64,000 bases of DNA from Lytechinus pictus (lineage: Eukaryota > Echinodermata > Echinoidea > Temnopleuroida > Toxopneustidae). The stretch lies in the NCBI RefSeq assembly GCF_037042905.1, contig NC_087249.1:32514401-32578400 (forward strand). The letters run 5' to 3'. Below the pieces are notes generated by a model that searched no databases, was not told the origin of the DNA, and saw only the letters and a list, made by a program, of their open reading frames with translations. Shown piece by piece: positions 34,301 to 44,607 of this stretch. A program made the translations under genes and the position numbers. Positions within the stretch are counted from its first letter, which is position 1. Each line of letters opens with the position of its first letter.

Positions 34301-37300
34301 TTATTATCTTATTTTTTACTCTAATAAGCCCAATAAGAGCGAGAAATTTGTTAATATCAATTTCTGAAAACTGGATATTCTAAGTATTTTTCTATTTATG
34401 AATAGAAGGCATTGGTTGATATATCTTTAACAATTAATGCGAGCGCAAATCACGAACCGATTTTTTTAAAATAAATTGTCATGAAAAGGGATTTTAAATA
34501 GTTTGTTATAGAGATAAATAACTAACCAATCGAAATGTGAGCGCGCAGCGCTAGCTGATAGGTTTTGACAATCAGAGCTGATATGTTTTGACAATCAGAC
34601 CTGAATAAGAATATTTTGAGAATTTATTGTAAATACGAAGACTAGAGATTGGGTACTTGACAAATAATGCGAGCGCGTAGCGCGAGCTGCATTGATACTC
34701 GATCAGACCATAAACGGACTACGGCTGCACATTAAAAAAAATCAATTTGTAAATCAAGCAACGTGATATTTTAAGCTCCATATCAGCCCATTTAGGATTA
34801 TTTGTATCTCGATATCAAACATGCAAGTGCGAGCGAAAAATTCATATAGTGATATGAAAGATTCTTATTTTTTTTGTATTTTCCAAGTCTTCTTCTCACC
34901 TTATTTTTTTCATTTGTCTTCCTCCTCTTTTCCTCCTTTTTTTCTCCTCTCTTTTCCCTTTTTTTATTTTCCCCACTCCTAGAGGGACCCGGGAACTTCG
35001 CCCTGGATCCGCGCTCGCATTATTCATGTTATTAATCTAGAAAGATCCCAAATTACTCATCCTTTTCATTATTTACAAAACATGAATGATGTGTCCCGTT
35101 TTAGTCTAAATCTCTTTTTTTTTACGCTCGCGCTTCGCCCTCGCATCAATAGTTCAGTGATATACATATCCTGTTTACGTTTACAAAAAAGCTTAGAATT
35201 TCCCTTCTTTAGGTAAAAATGTACTTCTATTTGATTGTTGAAATATGCAACGCATTCATGGCTAACTGCAAGACGTCCTTGACAGGTGCATGGTTCCTTT
35301 TCAATCAGATCAAAACGTATATTTAAAATTTCTGTTCACGCTTCGCAGTAATTATTTAGTTGCATATATACACGATTCGTTCAGGCTCACAAACATTGCC
35401 CAGAATGTTAAAATTTCAAATACAAAATTAGCTCGCGCTTCGCGCTCGAACTATTTATATAAGGCTTATGAGATTATTAAATATTTATGTTGATTTATAG
35501 GAATACAGCTAATGGACTACCCCTTCAAATAAACATACATAAATCAACTTCGAGCGGCCGATTGTGGAAAATGTGACTGAAAAATCCCCCCCCCCCCATA
35601 TCAGCGAAGCTGGATCCGCCCCTGTACCCAACATATCATTTGTAAATATGCCTCTATAAAGGAGCTATATACAGTTCTTTACTTGTGTTTCTGCTCAGAC
35701 TCATTAGAAAGGTGCAAATTGGAAACTTGAAACTGATCATGCATCCAGTGCCATTTGGCCAGGGTATACCAATCATGGTACAAGAGCGATTTATATAGTT
35801 TATGGCAATATCGAATTGGACTGTGTCAGGCAAGGTCGCCAATTATAGTAAAAAGATTCTTATAAAATTTTACGTTGTGAAGAAAGTAAAAAAATGGTCA
35901 CTCGTTTCGTGTTAAATGTCAAGTAAGATTTTTTATTTATTGGAACTCGAACTATTTATATAAGGCTTATGAGATTATTAAATATTTATGTTGATTTATA
36001 GGAATACAGCTAATGGACTACCCCTTCAAATAAACATACATAAATCAACTTCGAGCGGCCGATTGTGGAAAATGTGACTGAAAAATCCCCCCCCCCCCCC
36101 CATATCAGCGAAGCTGGATCCGCCCCTGTACCCAACATATCATTTGTAAATATGCCTCTATAAAGGAGCTATATACAGTTCTTTACTTGTGTTTCTGCTC
36201 AGACTCATTAGAAAGGTGCAAATTGGAAACTTGAAACTGATCATGCATCCAGTGCCATTTGGCCAGGGTATACCAATCATGGTACAAGAGCGATTTATAT
36301 AGTTTATGGCAATATCGAATTGGACTGTGTCAGGCAAGGTCGCCAATTATAGTAAAAAGATTCTTATAAAATTTTACGTTGTGAAGAAAGTTCAAAAATG
36401 GTCACTCGTTTCGTGTTAAATGTCAAGTAAGATTTTTTATTTATTGGAACGTGGAACAAAAGAAAATGTATCATTTTGGATTTTGAAATAAAAATTGGTG
36501 GAAACAGCAAAACAGACGGGCCCATATTTTATAATGGCAATTTTCGTACATTTAGCTCTATTGTGCAAGACTCTCTTACACTGGGGAAATGAAACAGAAT
36601 ATATGATAAATGACCATGCATGAATGAATGAATAAATGCATACAATTATTAAAGTAAATAAATAAAAATGTATGTCTATGAGCAATTTTCAAAATATACC
36701 TTGGTCGCCCCCAGCCCTGATCCGCCAATTTACATGTGGAAAGAAAAATTATGGGAAAACTGGCGTATATGCTGTATTCTCGACCGCTGGTCTTTCTCAC
36801 ATTCATAAAATATTTTGGGAATAAGTTTTGACTTTATAAAATTATGAAGTCAGAGATCTTTTCATTACAAGAGATTCGTACTTTGTTTCGTTGACAAACA
36901 AAAATTACACGTTTTATACAGCCGAAGGCCAAATACTTGCTCGTGCAGTATTATTTTGTCCACCCTATGCGATTGGTGAGGTTGGGGGGGGGGGTAGGCC
37001 TATTGGGGAAGGGATAGGCCATGCAGTTGAACAAATAGGCATTTTCACAAGAAAGTGTGTGTGAAGAAATAATATTACTTCAATGCACTATGAATTATGA
37101 TGCAATTAATTTAGGCCGATATCGCAACATGTTTGTTTTGGGTTTTTTTGCTTTTCTCTCACTCATAACAGTCCGAGTGACAATATATATCCGGTTATTC
37201 ATGAGGGACGTGTATCGTTTGGTTGTCAAGTTAGAAACAAAGAATTGCAATAATAAAGTTTGTCAGACTAGACAAATTCCCAACGACTCGTTCCCATGCA

Positions 37301-40300
37301 GCTCGATCCCCACCCAACCCCCCTTCCCTACGTTCTTTCTTTCTCTATATAATTTCTTTCTTTCATTGCATTTTTTCCCCTTCCCGTTCTTTCACCTCCG
37401 TTTTCTGATAATGACTTGAAAATCGATCAGTGCTTGGCTTGTAAATCATTGTCCCTGCCATTTTTTTTGCATCTCTCCCACAGTTCAATGTTTAATTAAA
37501 GGTCAAGTCCACCCCAGAAAAAAAAATGTTGATTTGAATCAATAGAAAAAAATCCAACAAGCATAATTTTGAAAAATTCATCAAAATTGGATGTAAAAAT
37601 GAGTAAATCAGTATGGCATTTCCAAATTTCACATAGCCTATATTTTTCACAAAATAGTTATATGCACAACTCAGTATTATGCAAATGAGAGTTGATGATG
37701 TCCCTCGATCACTACCAACCGCGTAGCCAGGATTTCATTTTGGAGGGGGCGGTAAATGCACGCGAAGCGTGCCAACACTTACAGAGCGCGCGAAGCGCGC
37801 TCCCTAGGGGGTGGGTGCTGGGAGGGGGAGTTTCCCCCTCCCTTGCGAAGCTTTTGGTGTTTCATAAATTAAAATGAAAAGGAGCCGTCTCTCTTGTCTT
37901 TAGTACCTATATATCAGCTCCAATTCAGTTGACTATATTGTGATTTTGAACATTGTTTTCAAAAAAGATTGTGAACGCACAAAAAAGGAATACAATGGAG
38001 GAAATTAAAATGATAATAACCCCGCGCGAAGCGCGGAAACTAAAGCGTTTTATCAATTTTTTGCCATGAAAAGGGTCCCGAGAAAACGGTATTCTCAAAC
38101 ACATATTGGATACTTCCCTTGGAAAGATCAGATTTGATTACAAACAATTTAGCGACAGTGCATATCTTTAACTCGCAAAACAGAGGAGAAGAAGTGTATA
38201 TGCCGGGAGGAAGATATTCCTCCCCGCGCAGAACAACGAAACTCTGAAATTTCAAAGGGCAGACGTTTCATCAAATGCAGATATCTCCAATACCCGATCG
38301 GCTCTAATTCAATTAATTTTCTAAGATTATTGAACTTCATTACAAGGAAAATAGTGCGCAAAAAGTTGAAACTTCTGTGATTTATTGAAATTATATAAAA
38401 AGGATACCTAATTTCTTTGACTTATCCTGAAGCGCTTCATTTTGAATTATAAAGAAACTTTGGTGTCATTCAAAATTTCAAACTGAGGGCGCAAAACAGG
38501 ACAGGAGATGAATGTGCAGGGAAATGACATGAAGTTTAATAGAATTTGATAAAAAATATTGTACTTTTTTATTTAATAAGATACGAATTTTATACCTTCC
38601 TTTTTTTAAATTAGGAACCTGTTTGCCCCCAAAATTATGGTTGTTTAGTAATGAGCTGAAAAGCGGGAGAAGTTGACTTTATGGAGGTGACGGCAGAAAT
38701 TGATATAAAGATTTCACCCAACCGGAGCCGACCCGACCAGAAGTTGCGCGATCAATTAAAAAAAAAGATAACTTCATATACTTCGGCCTAACCATGCCCT
38801 AATGTATACATTTGAACTTTACCCGGCAAGAAACACATATATAGCTGAGGTGGAAAAACAGGGTTAGAGAAAGGGTGGGGGGAACAATGGAGATCTTCAA
38901 TATTGTCATTTAACCGCGCGCAGCGCGGAAGCAAAATTCATATATAAATCTAGAGCAAGAGTGAAGGAGTTTCTCTTTTGAGAAAAAAAAAAGAATAAAA
39001 AGAAAAAAAAAACTCAAAGCTACCTTTCTTCCCTTTCCTCCCTTCCCTTTTCCTTTTCTCCTCTCTTTTTTCTCTTTTTTTCTTTTTGGGGACGTTTTTT
39101 TTTTTGGGGGGGGGGTGACCGCCCCCACCGCCCCCCTGGCTTGTTTGAATTATATTTCAATTAGAGATTTGAAAATAAGGACCAACTTGACTGAACCATA
39201 GATATAATCCTCAGCGGTTATTCCACATATTCAGGAAAAAAATAAAATTATGGGGAAATATATAAAATGATATCGAGGCCCTATATCGACGTTACACCCG
39301 ACCCACATTATTATTTTTATTGTTCTTTTGGTAGGCCTATTTAGTTAGTGAGATAGTGGTTATTACCATGTGAAATGGCCATATTATGGAAAGATATACG
39401 ATCAAACTGAATAACATTATTTACAGAACTTTATCAAATAAATTACTTATTCCATAGGATAGCCAGTTTTCTGATAGCCAGTTTTCTGAAACTCGGCATG
39501 CTGAGCTGTATACTAGGCCCATGGTTTCGATTGAATCAAATTATCTCGGGACACGCAGGATCTCTCCATGTACATGACCAGTGAACTGAACTCTTCATGA
39601 CCTTTAGGAGGCCCGGTATACAAGATCATTGCATGCAATGTATCTGTTGACCTTATTACGTAACGTCTCCACACGCACTATTCAACACAAACACACACAC
39701 TCATACCGTACACCCACGCACAAGTGAATGAAATTCCCGGCCAGTCCTACTGCATACACAGAACATACATCCAACGTGCACACTGTACTAGTCTACGAAT
39801 TCAGACACAATTAACCCAAAGACTGTTTATATATCATTTTAGTGAGAATTAAATCAATGCATTTCCAAAACATAAACAGGATGCACAATCTTGGAATTTT
39901 CTTTGAATGTAAGGGTTCTTTCTGTTGGTTTCATTTTCCTTTCTTTTCTTTTGAATCATTAGAATCGTAAAATAAAACTTTTTGTCAATCTGAAACAACA
40001 TGAGCTGAGGCTAATACGCGGGAAGTCGGAGAAGAACCAAAAAAAGAAGTTTTTCCAATTCTAATTCTGTGCTGTACGTTATATTCATTCTGATTTATAA
40101 ATTGTTCCAGTGTTATATTAGCAATCAGAGAGCAGATACTTATTTGCAACAGCTAATATCGTGGTTGCATTTTTTTAATGGGGAAGATGGGACGGTCGAG
40201 GTTTGTTATATGCAAGCGGCCCCCAGCCAAGGGCAAGTTCAAACTTCAAGGAAGGTAGGAATGAGGTACGTACTCCTAATATCGATCAAGGCTGTTTAGA

Positions 40301-43300
40301 TCTAAAGTCTGCTCTGCCGTTCGTTGTAATGTGATGCAATCATGCAAGGAAAGTCTGGAAACGGCAATGTATCTACGACTATGAGCTTCGTAAAACCATA
40401 GAGCTGTAATAGCTCTATGGTAAAACTGATTGACAACGCAATTGTGTAGCGAGGACTACATTATCGTTCTCGCGTAGCACACGCACGGCAGAGGCGGTGG
40501 TGCGCACTTTGAGTGTCTGCATGCAGCTACGTTTCAAAAAGCTGGGTATCCCGACAAAGTAAAATCCACACATGTAAGAGCATAATTTATCATGAAAAAC
40601 ACCTTTTCATTTCATATCATCCACATCATGACTGTTTTAGGACATACACATTCATATAATATACAAATTAATTAGAATGGTGACATGCCGATTTTGAGGA
40701 ATTACCAAAACTATCCACCCTCTTTAAGGCAAAAAAATCAGCCACTTTTCTCTAATCCTATGGTTGAAAATGTGTACAGGGCAACTCGAGTGTAAATATT
40801 ATATACATGTACAGCTTCTTCCCTCGAACCATTAAGAATTGGAATGAATTGAACATAGATACAACTCCAACAAAGTCACTGGACACTGTCAAAACAAAAA
40901 TCACCCAAAAGCCTCGTAAGTAAGTAACCTGCTTGCTCAGTAACCTCATATTGTCAACGAAGTTGGTGGAGTACAGCAAGCCTGCATGTCCCAACTTAAC
41001 CCAAGATTAGACAAACATTCAGGTTTTATGAAATATCATATGGCTCACACTTTAAAGGGGAATCCAGCCTTGGCGATAAAATGTTGTGTTTGGAAGGAGA
41101 AAAATAAATTAAACAGAATGGTGAAAGTTTGAACGAAATCAGACATGCAAGAAGAAAGTTATAGCTGCTTTCAAATTGAGATCACTAATACTATGTAGAT
41201 TTCAAATTGGCAACTGGGTAAGTAAATTATGACAAGGGGCAAGGACAACTTCCCCATAGGCCATGTACTTAATTATCAGGGATTTGTGGTTTTCTCCCAA
41301 GTACCCATTCCCCTGGGGCAGTAATCTAAATATAACCCAGGTAGTATATTGTTTTATGTCCTCATGAAAGAAAAATATAATTTGAAATAAAACTTTTGGG
41401 AAAAAAGACATTTAGCCAATATATGCATTGGAGTACACGGAAGAGTAGTCCTTGCCTTACATCACCATGACATCTCATATGCGGCCAATTTGAAGTCTCC
41501 ATGGGTATAATGATTACCAATAATTACAACATTTAAAAATTCATAACTTTCTTGTTGTTTGTACAATATTGTTCAAACTTTTATCTATCAACTTGTCTGA
41601 TTTTTCTTTTTCTTATAAAAACAAGTTTTTATTTGGGTTGGATTCTCCTTTAATTAAAATAAAACTAGACATTTATCAGCCTGTTGCCAACCTCTGTTCA
41701 GATCTAATGAAGATATGCATTGATCTTTATATCTCTTGTACATTTAGCCTGGAACAAGACTCCACATTATGAAGTATTTCTTGAACTGGAAGGAAAGGTA
41801 TCATCTGAAAAGGATCTGGACAAGGTGAGAAGAAATGGGGGATGCAGGAGGAAAGAAGGGAGGAATGACAGGAGGGTGGTTGTAGAAGGGGGATAGGATG
41901 GAGAGTGGTAAGAAGAGAGGGAAGTAGACAGAGTGGGGTAGAGGGAGATTGGTTGTAGAAGGGGATAGGATGGAGAGTGGTAAGAAGAGAGGGAAGTAGA
42001 CAGGGCGGGGTAGAGGGAGAGTGGTTGTAGAAGGGGATAGGATGGAGAGTGGTAAGAAGAGAGGGAAGCAGACAGGGTGGGGTAGAGGGAGGGTGGTTGT
42101 AAGAAGGGGATATGATGGAGAGTGGTAAGAAGAGAGGGAAGCAGACATGGTGGGGTAGAGGGAGAGTGGTTGTAGAAGGGAGATAGGATGGAGAGTGGTA
42201 AGAAGAGAGAGAAGTAGACAGGGTGGGGTAGAGGGAGGGTGGTTGTAAGAAGGGGATAGGATGGAGAGTGGTAAAAAGAGAGGGAAGCAGACAGGGTGGG
42301 ATAGAGGGAGGGTGGTTGTAGAAGGGGGATAGGATGGAGAGTGGTAAGAAGAGAGGGAAGTAGACAGGTTAGAGTAGAGTGAGGGTGGTTGTAGAAGGGG
42401 ATAGGATGGAGAGTGTTAAGAAGAGAGGGAAGCAGACAGGGTGGGGTAGAGGTAGGGTGGTTGTAAGAAGGGGATAGGATGGAGAGTGGTATGAAGAGAG
42501 GGAAGTAGACAGGGTGGGGTAGAGGGAGTGTGGTTGTAGAAGGGGGATAGGATGGATGGTGGTAAGAAGAGAGGGAAGCAGACAGGTTAGGGTAGAGGGA
42601 GAGTGGTTGTAGAAGGGGGATAGGATGGAGAGTGGTAAGAAGAGAGGGAAGCAGACATGGTGGGGTAGAGGGAGAGTGGTTGTAGAAGGGGGATAGGATG
42701 GAGAGTGGTAAGAAGAGAGGGAAGCAGACAGGTTAGGGTAGAGGGAGGGTGGTTGTAAGAAGGGGGATAGGATGGAGAGTGGTATGAAGAGAGGGAAGCA
42801 GACAGGTTAGGGTAGAGGGAGGGTGGTTGTAAGAAGGGGGATAGGATGGAGAGTGGTAAGAAGAGAGGGAAGCAGACAGGTTAGGGTAGAGGGAGGGTGG
42901 TTGTAAGAAGGGGGATAGGATGGAGAGTGGTAAGAAGAGAGGGAAGCAGACAGGTTAGGGTAGAGGGAGTGTGGTTGTAGAAGGGGATAGGATGGAGAGT
43001 GGTAAAAAGAGAGGGAAGCAGACATGGTGGGGTAGAGGTAGAGAGGTTGTAAGAAGGGGATAGGATGGAGAGTGGTAAGAAGAGAGGGAAGCAGACAGGT
43101 TAGGGTAGAGGGAGAGTGGTTGAAGAAGGGGGATAGGATGGAGAGTGGTAAGAAGAGAGGGAAGCAGACAGGGTGGGGTAGAGGAAGGGTGGTTGTAGAA
43201 GGGGGATAAGATGGAGAGTGGTAAGAAGAGAGGGAAGCAGACAGGTTAGGGTAGAGGGAGGGTGGTTGTAAGAAGGGGGATAGGATGGAGAGTGGTAAGA

Positions 43301-44607
43301 AGAGAGGGAAGCAGACAGGTTAGGGTAGAGGGAGGGTGGTTGTAAGAAGGGGGATAGGATGGAGAGTGGTAAGAAGAGAGGGAAGCAGACATGGTGGGGT
43401 AGAGGGAGGGTGGTTGTAGAAGGGAGATAGGATGGAGAGTGGTATGAAGAGAGGTAAGTGGTCATGCTAGGGGGATAGAGGAATGAAGAGGAAAGGAGGA
43501 CAGAAAGAGAGTCGGAGTCGAGTGAAGAGGAGGGGAGGGGAACATGAGAAGTACACTGTAGGTAATTCTGTTAATAGGGTGCCATATTGTGACATGTTTT
43601 GCATCCTGTTTGTAAAAGAAACTTTGAAGTTTATGCCATCCAAACCATTAAAAAAACTAGTTCGAAGCCTTATCTAAGGATGAGCCCATAGAACTTTATG
43701 TTCACTATTCAGTAGCCAAATGAACTTTCATTAGTTTCATAAAAATTCTAATGGTCTCAATAGGTAATTATCCTTATGTAACTTAAGGGGACACCATGAA
43801 ATGTCACAACTTAGCCCTGTAATTTATGGAATCGCCCAAGTACATGTGTGAGGGATATGCACAGACATTGTGCACAGAGGAAAGCGGCAACCAATACAGA
43901 TGATGAAGCAAGATGCATAGGAGATTCAGGATGGATATTGTCAAAGAGAAAGAGTGATATTTATATGGACTTGGATAAGACAGATTATTTATTGTTAAGC
44001 ATATAACAAGGGTTGTGGTATCAGAAATAATTCTTAAAATATAAGTACTAATTATTGATTTGTTGATAAGTTTAATCAAAAAGAAATTACCAAGAACTTT
44101 CCTCTTTTTTACAAAACACATGCACACTTTGCAAAGGATATCCTTATCATGTCTGGTTAGAATATTAATTTCTAACTTGGGGAAATAAGTCATATGAAAA
44201 CGACATAAAATCCATCCTCATATAATATGTCTGTACAGCGTGTAGAAACGCTCCGATGTATAAAGGCAGATTATTATTATTATTATTATTTATATTGTTG
44301 TTGTTGTAATAATATGTATTATGTAATTATGATATAATATAATAACATAAATATAATTTGTTTCTATGTCTCAATTTTCTCTTAATAGCTGGATAAGAAC
44401 TTGCGGGAAGCTTCTTTTGTCTACGACTCCTTCAGAGAAAAGGGCAGCATTGGTCCTATCAAGGTCCATTTGGTCAAACCAGGGACATTCAGGAAGTTAA
44501 GAGAACATCTACTGACCAACACACAAGCCTCCATCAACCAAGTTAAGATTCCAAGAGTCCTGAAGGTTGACCAGTCAGCTGGTGTTCTGATGGCAGGCAT
44601 AATCTAG
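19400..44607 (+). CDS. GH3 domain-containing protein (GHDC-like), eight coding exons
   Basis: Exons: 19400-19430, 25700-25890, 26577-27432, 27923-28058, 28581-28745, 32024-32166, 41748-41824 and 44389-44607 (stop TAG). All borders are GT/AG, phases fit, and the sum is 605 aa. The 31-base first exon was found because its frame and phase complete a hydrophobic N-terminus (MGIFLRMIGAVIGVPVVAG, membrane anchor, residues about 2-25). The GH3 fold is shown by TSGTSG at 145-150 (nucleotide-binding loop), SEGLIGIN in exon 4 and YRYRFGDVV in exon 5. Plant GH3 enzymes adenylate acids and join them to amino acids; animal homologues have no settled substrate. The introns are packed with mobile elements: intron 1 is 6.3 kb, intron 5 is 3.3 kb, intron 6 is 9.6 kb and intron 7 is 2.6 kb. 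No lesion was seen. Confidence 0.93.
19824..19848. repeat. Perfect GC-only hairpin, 11-bp stem
   Basis: CTCCCGCCCGC and GCGGGCGGGAG are exact complements around a 3-base loop (TGC). It lies in GH3 intron 1, about 400 bases after the first exon. Confidence 0.7.
20213..20480. repeat. Palindrome with arms of about 125 bp
   Basis: Arms 20213-20340 and 20353-20480 are near-perfect complements (ACTCCTCGTTATCCAAGTCC against its reverse). The two frames starting MDSLNTGRGLGSRGVIRQL on opposite strands are a product of this symmetry, not genes. Confidence 0.8.
20361..21210 (+). repeat. Three direct tandem units of about 283 bp
   Basis: CGTTATCCAAGTCCCCTCCT-type starts occur at about 20366, 20652 and 20932 (periods 286 and 280). 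Each unit ends in GGGGACTTGGATCACGAG, so each looks like a small foldback unit. The units also share GGAAACTGTCTAAAAGTGGC. Confidence 0.82.
21225..21907 (+). repeat. AT-rich tandem array, period about 149 bp with shorter subrepeats
   Basis: GATGCAATTCTGATTTATTT recurs at 21621 and 21770, and shorter GACGAAATAAAGCAA words recur throughout. The array continues on the right side of the hAT-like element (GATGCAAATTCTGATTTATT from 23537), which shows that the element inserted into the array. Confidence 0.75.
21914..23533. mobile_element. hAT-like non-autonomous transposon
   Basis: The ends CAGGGTGCTACATAAC and, reversed, CAGGGTGCGACATAAG are followed by several CTTGCCCG/CGGGCAAG words. AATGAT flanks both sides (21908-21913 and 23534-23539). 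CAGGGTG ends fit hAT; the duplicate is shorter than the usual 8 bp (7 of 8 if the end is shifted by one). The interior includes a purine-rich tract at 22258-22790 and no transposase. Confidence 0.7.
22258..22790 (-). repeat. Purine-rich (GAAA/GGAA)n tract inside the hAT-like element
   Basis: The inverse of the pyrimidine tract at 15485-16012 and part of the same element family. Frames on both strands here are low-complexity artefacts. Confidence 0.85.
23741..23930 (-). other. Possible non-coding first exon of the DUF229 gene
   Basis: On the - strand an AACAAAATGGCCGATCG stretch (an ATGGC-type start-site motif) is followed by a perfect donor GTAAGT at about 23740. The only frame (47 codons) ends before the donor. 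The DUF229 gene needs a 5' exon upstream of 12460, and this is one candidate; another is the - strand of the CpG-rich region near 19.1-19.3 kb. It rests on motifs only. Confidence 0.2.
23940..25074. other. GH3 intron 1, no gene or clear element
   Basis: AT-rich. The words GTTTCCTATTAGT occur near 24654 and 25017. No open frame with protein character on either strand. Confidence 0.45.
25075..25540 (+). repeat. Diverged second copy of the 17640-18130 repeat
   Basis: Shares GGTATCGCGATCTCAAAATT, GCGCTGTGCTGGAAAACC, GACGGCAAAATGCTATA and GATGCTTGTTGA with 17640-18130 in the same order. The ends seen in the first copy are not preserved. Confidence 0.75.
28840..29280. repeat. Dispersed repeat with TTTGGTCTAAT words, partly inverted
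   Basis: The left half has many GTCTAAT/TTTGGTCTAA words and the right half their complements (TTAGACCA), so it is foldback-like. A second copy lies at 45940-46245 (shared TTTTCATTTGACAAAGTG). Located in GH3 intron 5. Confidence 0.7.
29800..31798 (-). mobile_element. Penelope-like retroelement (PLE), 5' truncated
   Basis: A 12-base duplication ATCATAGATCTT flanks it (29788-29799 and 31799-31810). Both sides carry an inverted repeat of about 130 bp (29803-29937 and 31637-31770) that itself contains two tandem copies of GTGATCACTCTCGCAAAAAG. It encodes a reverse transcriptase and GIY-YIG protein on the - strand. Such partly inverted terminal structures are typical of PLEs. Confidence 0.88.
30179..31483 (-). 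pseudogene. Penelope-like polyprotein: reverse transcriptase plus GIY-YIG endonuclease, N-terminus missing
   Basis: A 434-codon frame on the - strand, open further upstream to about 31611. It begins inside the reverse transcriptase: SFDVVSLFTNVP (first catalytic Asp), MGSPVSAVVANLYM, and RYVDDTF at about 106-112 (catalytic DD pair). After a basic linker, VVYNIPC (299-305) and SYIGET (311-316) mark a GIY-YIG nuclease, followed by SEHKRD and RRIKEA with the likely catalytic Glu. The fingers region and any N-terminal part are missing; a GIPLRPIVS fragment sits just upstream in a shifted frame (about 31610-31635). Reverse transcription would use a target-primed route. The remaining frame has no internal stop, so the insertion is fairly recent. 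Confidence 0.9.
32170..33218. other. GH3 intron 6, left part; no gene seen
   Basis: No frame with protein character. A purine-rich GGAAAAG stretch lies at 33075-33200. The remainder shows no repeat structure that I can name. Confidence 0.4.
33219..35624. mobile_element. CAGGGGCGGATCCAG-type element with recurring CpG palindromes
   Basis: The ends are CAGAGGCAGATCAATTTCGC at the left and, reversed, CAGGGGCGGATCCAGCTTCG at the right, each next to a poly-G/poly-C run and a TTTTCCAC stretch. Inside, about every 100 bases, a motif related to GCGAGCGCGAAGCGCGAGC recurs (33811, 33909, 34018, 34113, 34437, 34540, 34667, and reversed at 35006, 35124 and 35430). No protein frame. Related to the element at 57626-59848. 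Confidence 0.75.
35446..36452 (+). repeat. Near-identical direct tandem duplication of about 500 bp
   Basis: Copy 1 (about 35446-35946) and copy 2 (about 35947-36452) start at CTCGAACTATTTATATAAGG. They differ only in a poly-C run (12 against 15) and in GTAAAAAAATGG against GTTCAAAAATGG. Each copy holds the right terminus of the element at 33219-35624 plus flanking DNA. The identical 62-codon frames in both copies are not genes. Confidence 0.9.
36453..37494. other. GH3 intron 6, middle; no gene seen
   Basis: AT-rich, with a poly-G run near 36983-36993. Frames here have no recognisable protein character. Confidence 0.4.
37495..37716 (+). mobile_element. Left half of a TTAA-type MITE (AAAGGTCAAGTCCACCCC end)
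   Basis: Follows TTAA and starts AAAGGTCAAGTCCACCCCAG. No matching right end is found before the next element begins at about 37717, so it is truncated. Confidence 0.5.
37717..39142. mobile_element. Element with GTAGCCAGG ends and CGCGAAGCGCG palindromes
   Basis: CGCGTAGCCAGGATTT with a GGAGGGGGCGG stretch at the left is matched by CCGCCCCCCTGGCTT at the right. Palindromes of the GCGCGAAGCGCG type lie near 37757, 37788, 38022 and 38913. Non-coding; a low-complexity CT stretch precedes the right end. Confidence 0.6.
39143..41051. other. GH3 intron 6, right part; no gene seen
   Basis: Mostly unique-looking AT-rich DNA. A 10-bp hairpin (CCATAGAGCT / AGCTCTATGG, loop GTAAT) lies at 40396-40420. 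CA-rich words occur near 39685-39790. Confidence 0.4.
41056..41649. mobile_element. TTAA-flanked MITE
   Basis: The ends AGGGGAATCC and GGATTCTCCT are flanked by TTAA (41052-41055 and 41650-41653). Outer stretches are related to the element at 29382-31976 (GTTATAGCTGCTTTCAAATTGAGATCACTAA). 594 bp, non-coding. It ends about 100 bases before GH3 exon 7. Confidence 0.75.
41872..43470 (+). repeat. 72-bp G/A-rich minisatellite, about 22 copies
   Basis: Unit core: GGTGGTTGTAGAAGGGGGAT, AGGATGGAGAGTGGTAAGAA, GAGAGGGAAGCAGACAGG. The + strand is nearly free of C. Two unit types alternate: GCAGACAGGTTAGGGTAG and GTAGACAGGGTGGGGTAG. The array begins within about 50 bases of the GH3 exon 7 donor and fills most of intron 7. 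The Ser/Leu/Pro-rich - strand frames are artefacts. Confidence 0.95.

Noticed and set aside
33219-35624. CRISPR-like look of regularly spaced palindromes
   Set aside because: The repeats are diverged, spacers are related to each other, and the locus is a eukaryotic transposon with inverted ends; no cas genes.
35654-36346. Two identical 62-codon frames on the - strand
   Set aside because: They lie in a recent tandem duplication of non-coding DNA and have no protein features.
41801-43465. Ser/Leu/Pro-rich repetitive protein on the - strand
   Set aside because: Antisense of the 72-bp minisatellite; the frame is broken by unit length changes.
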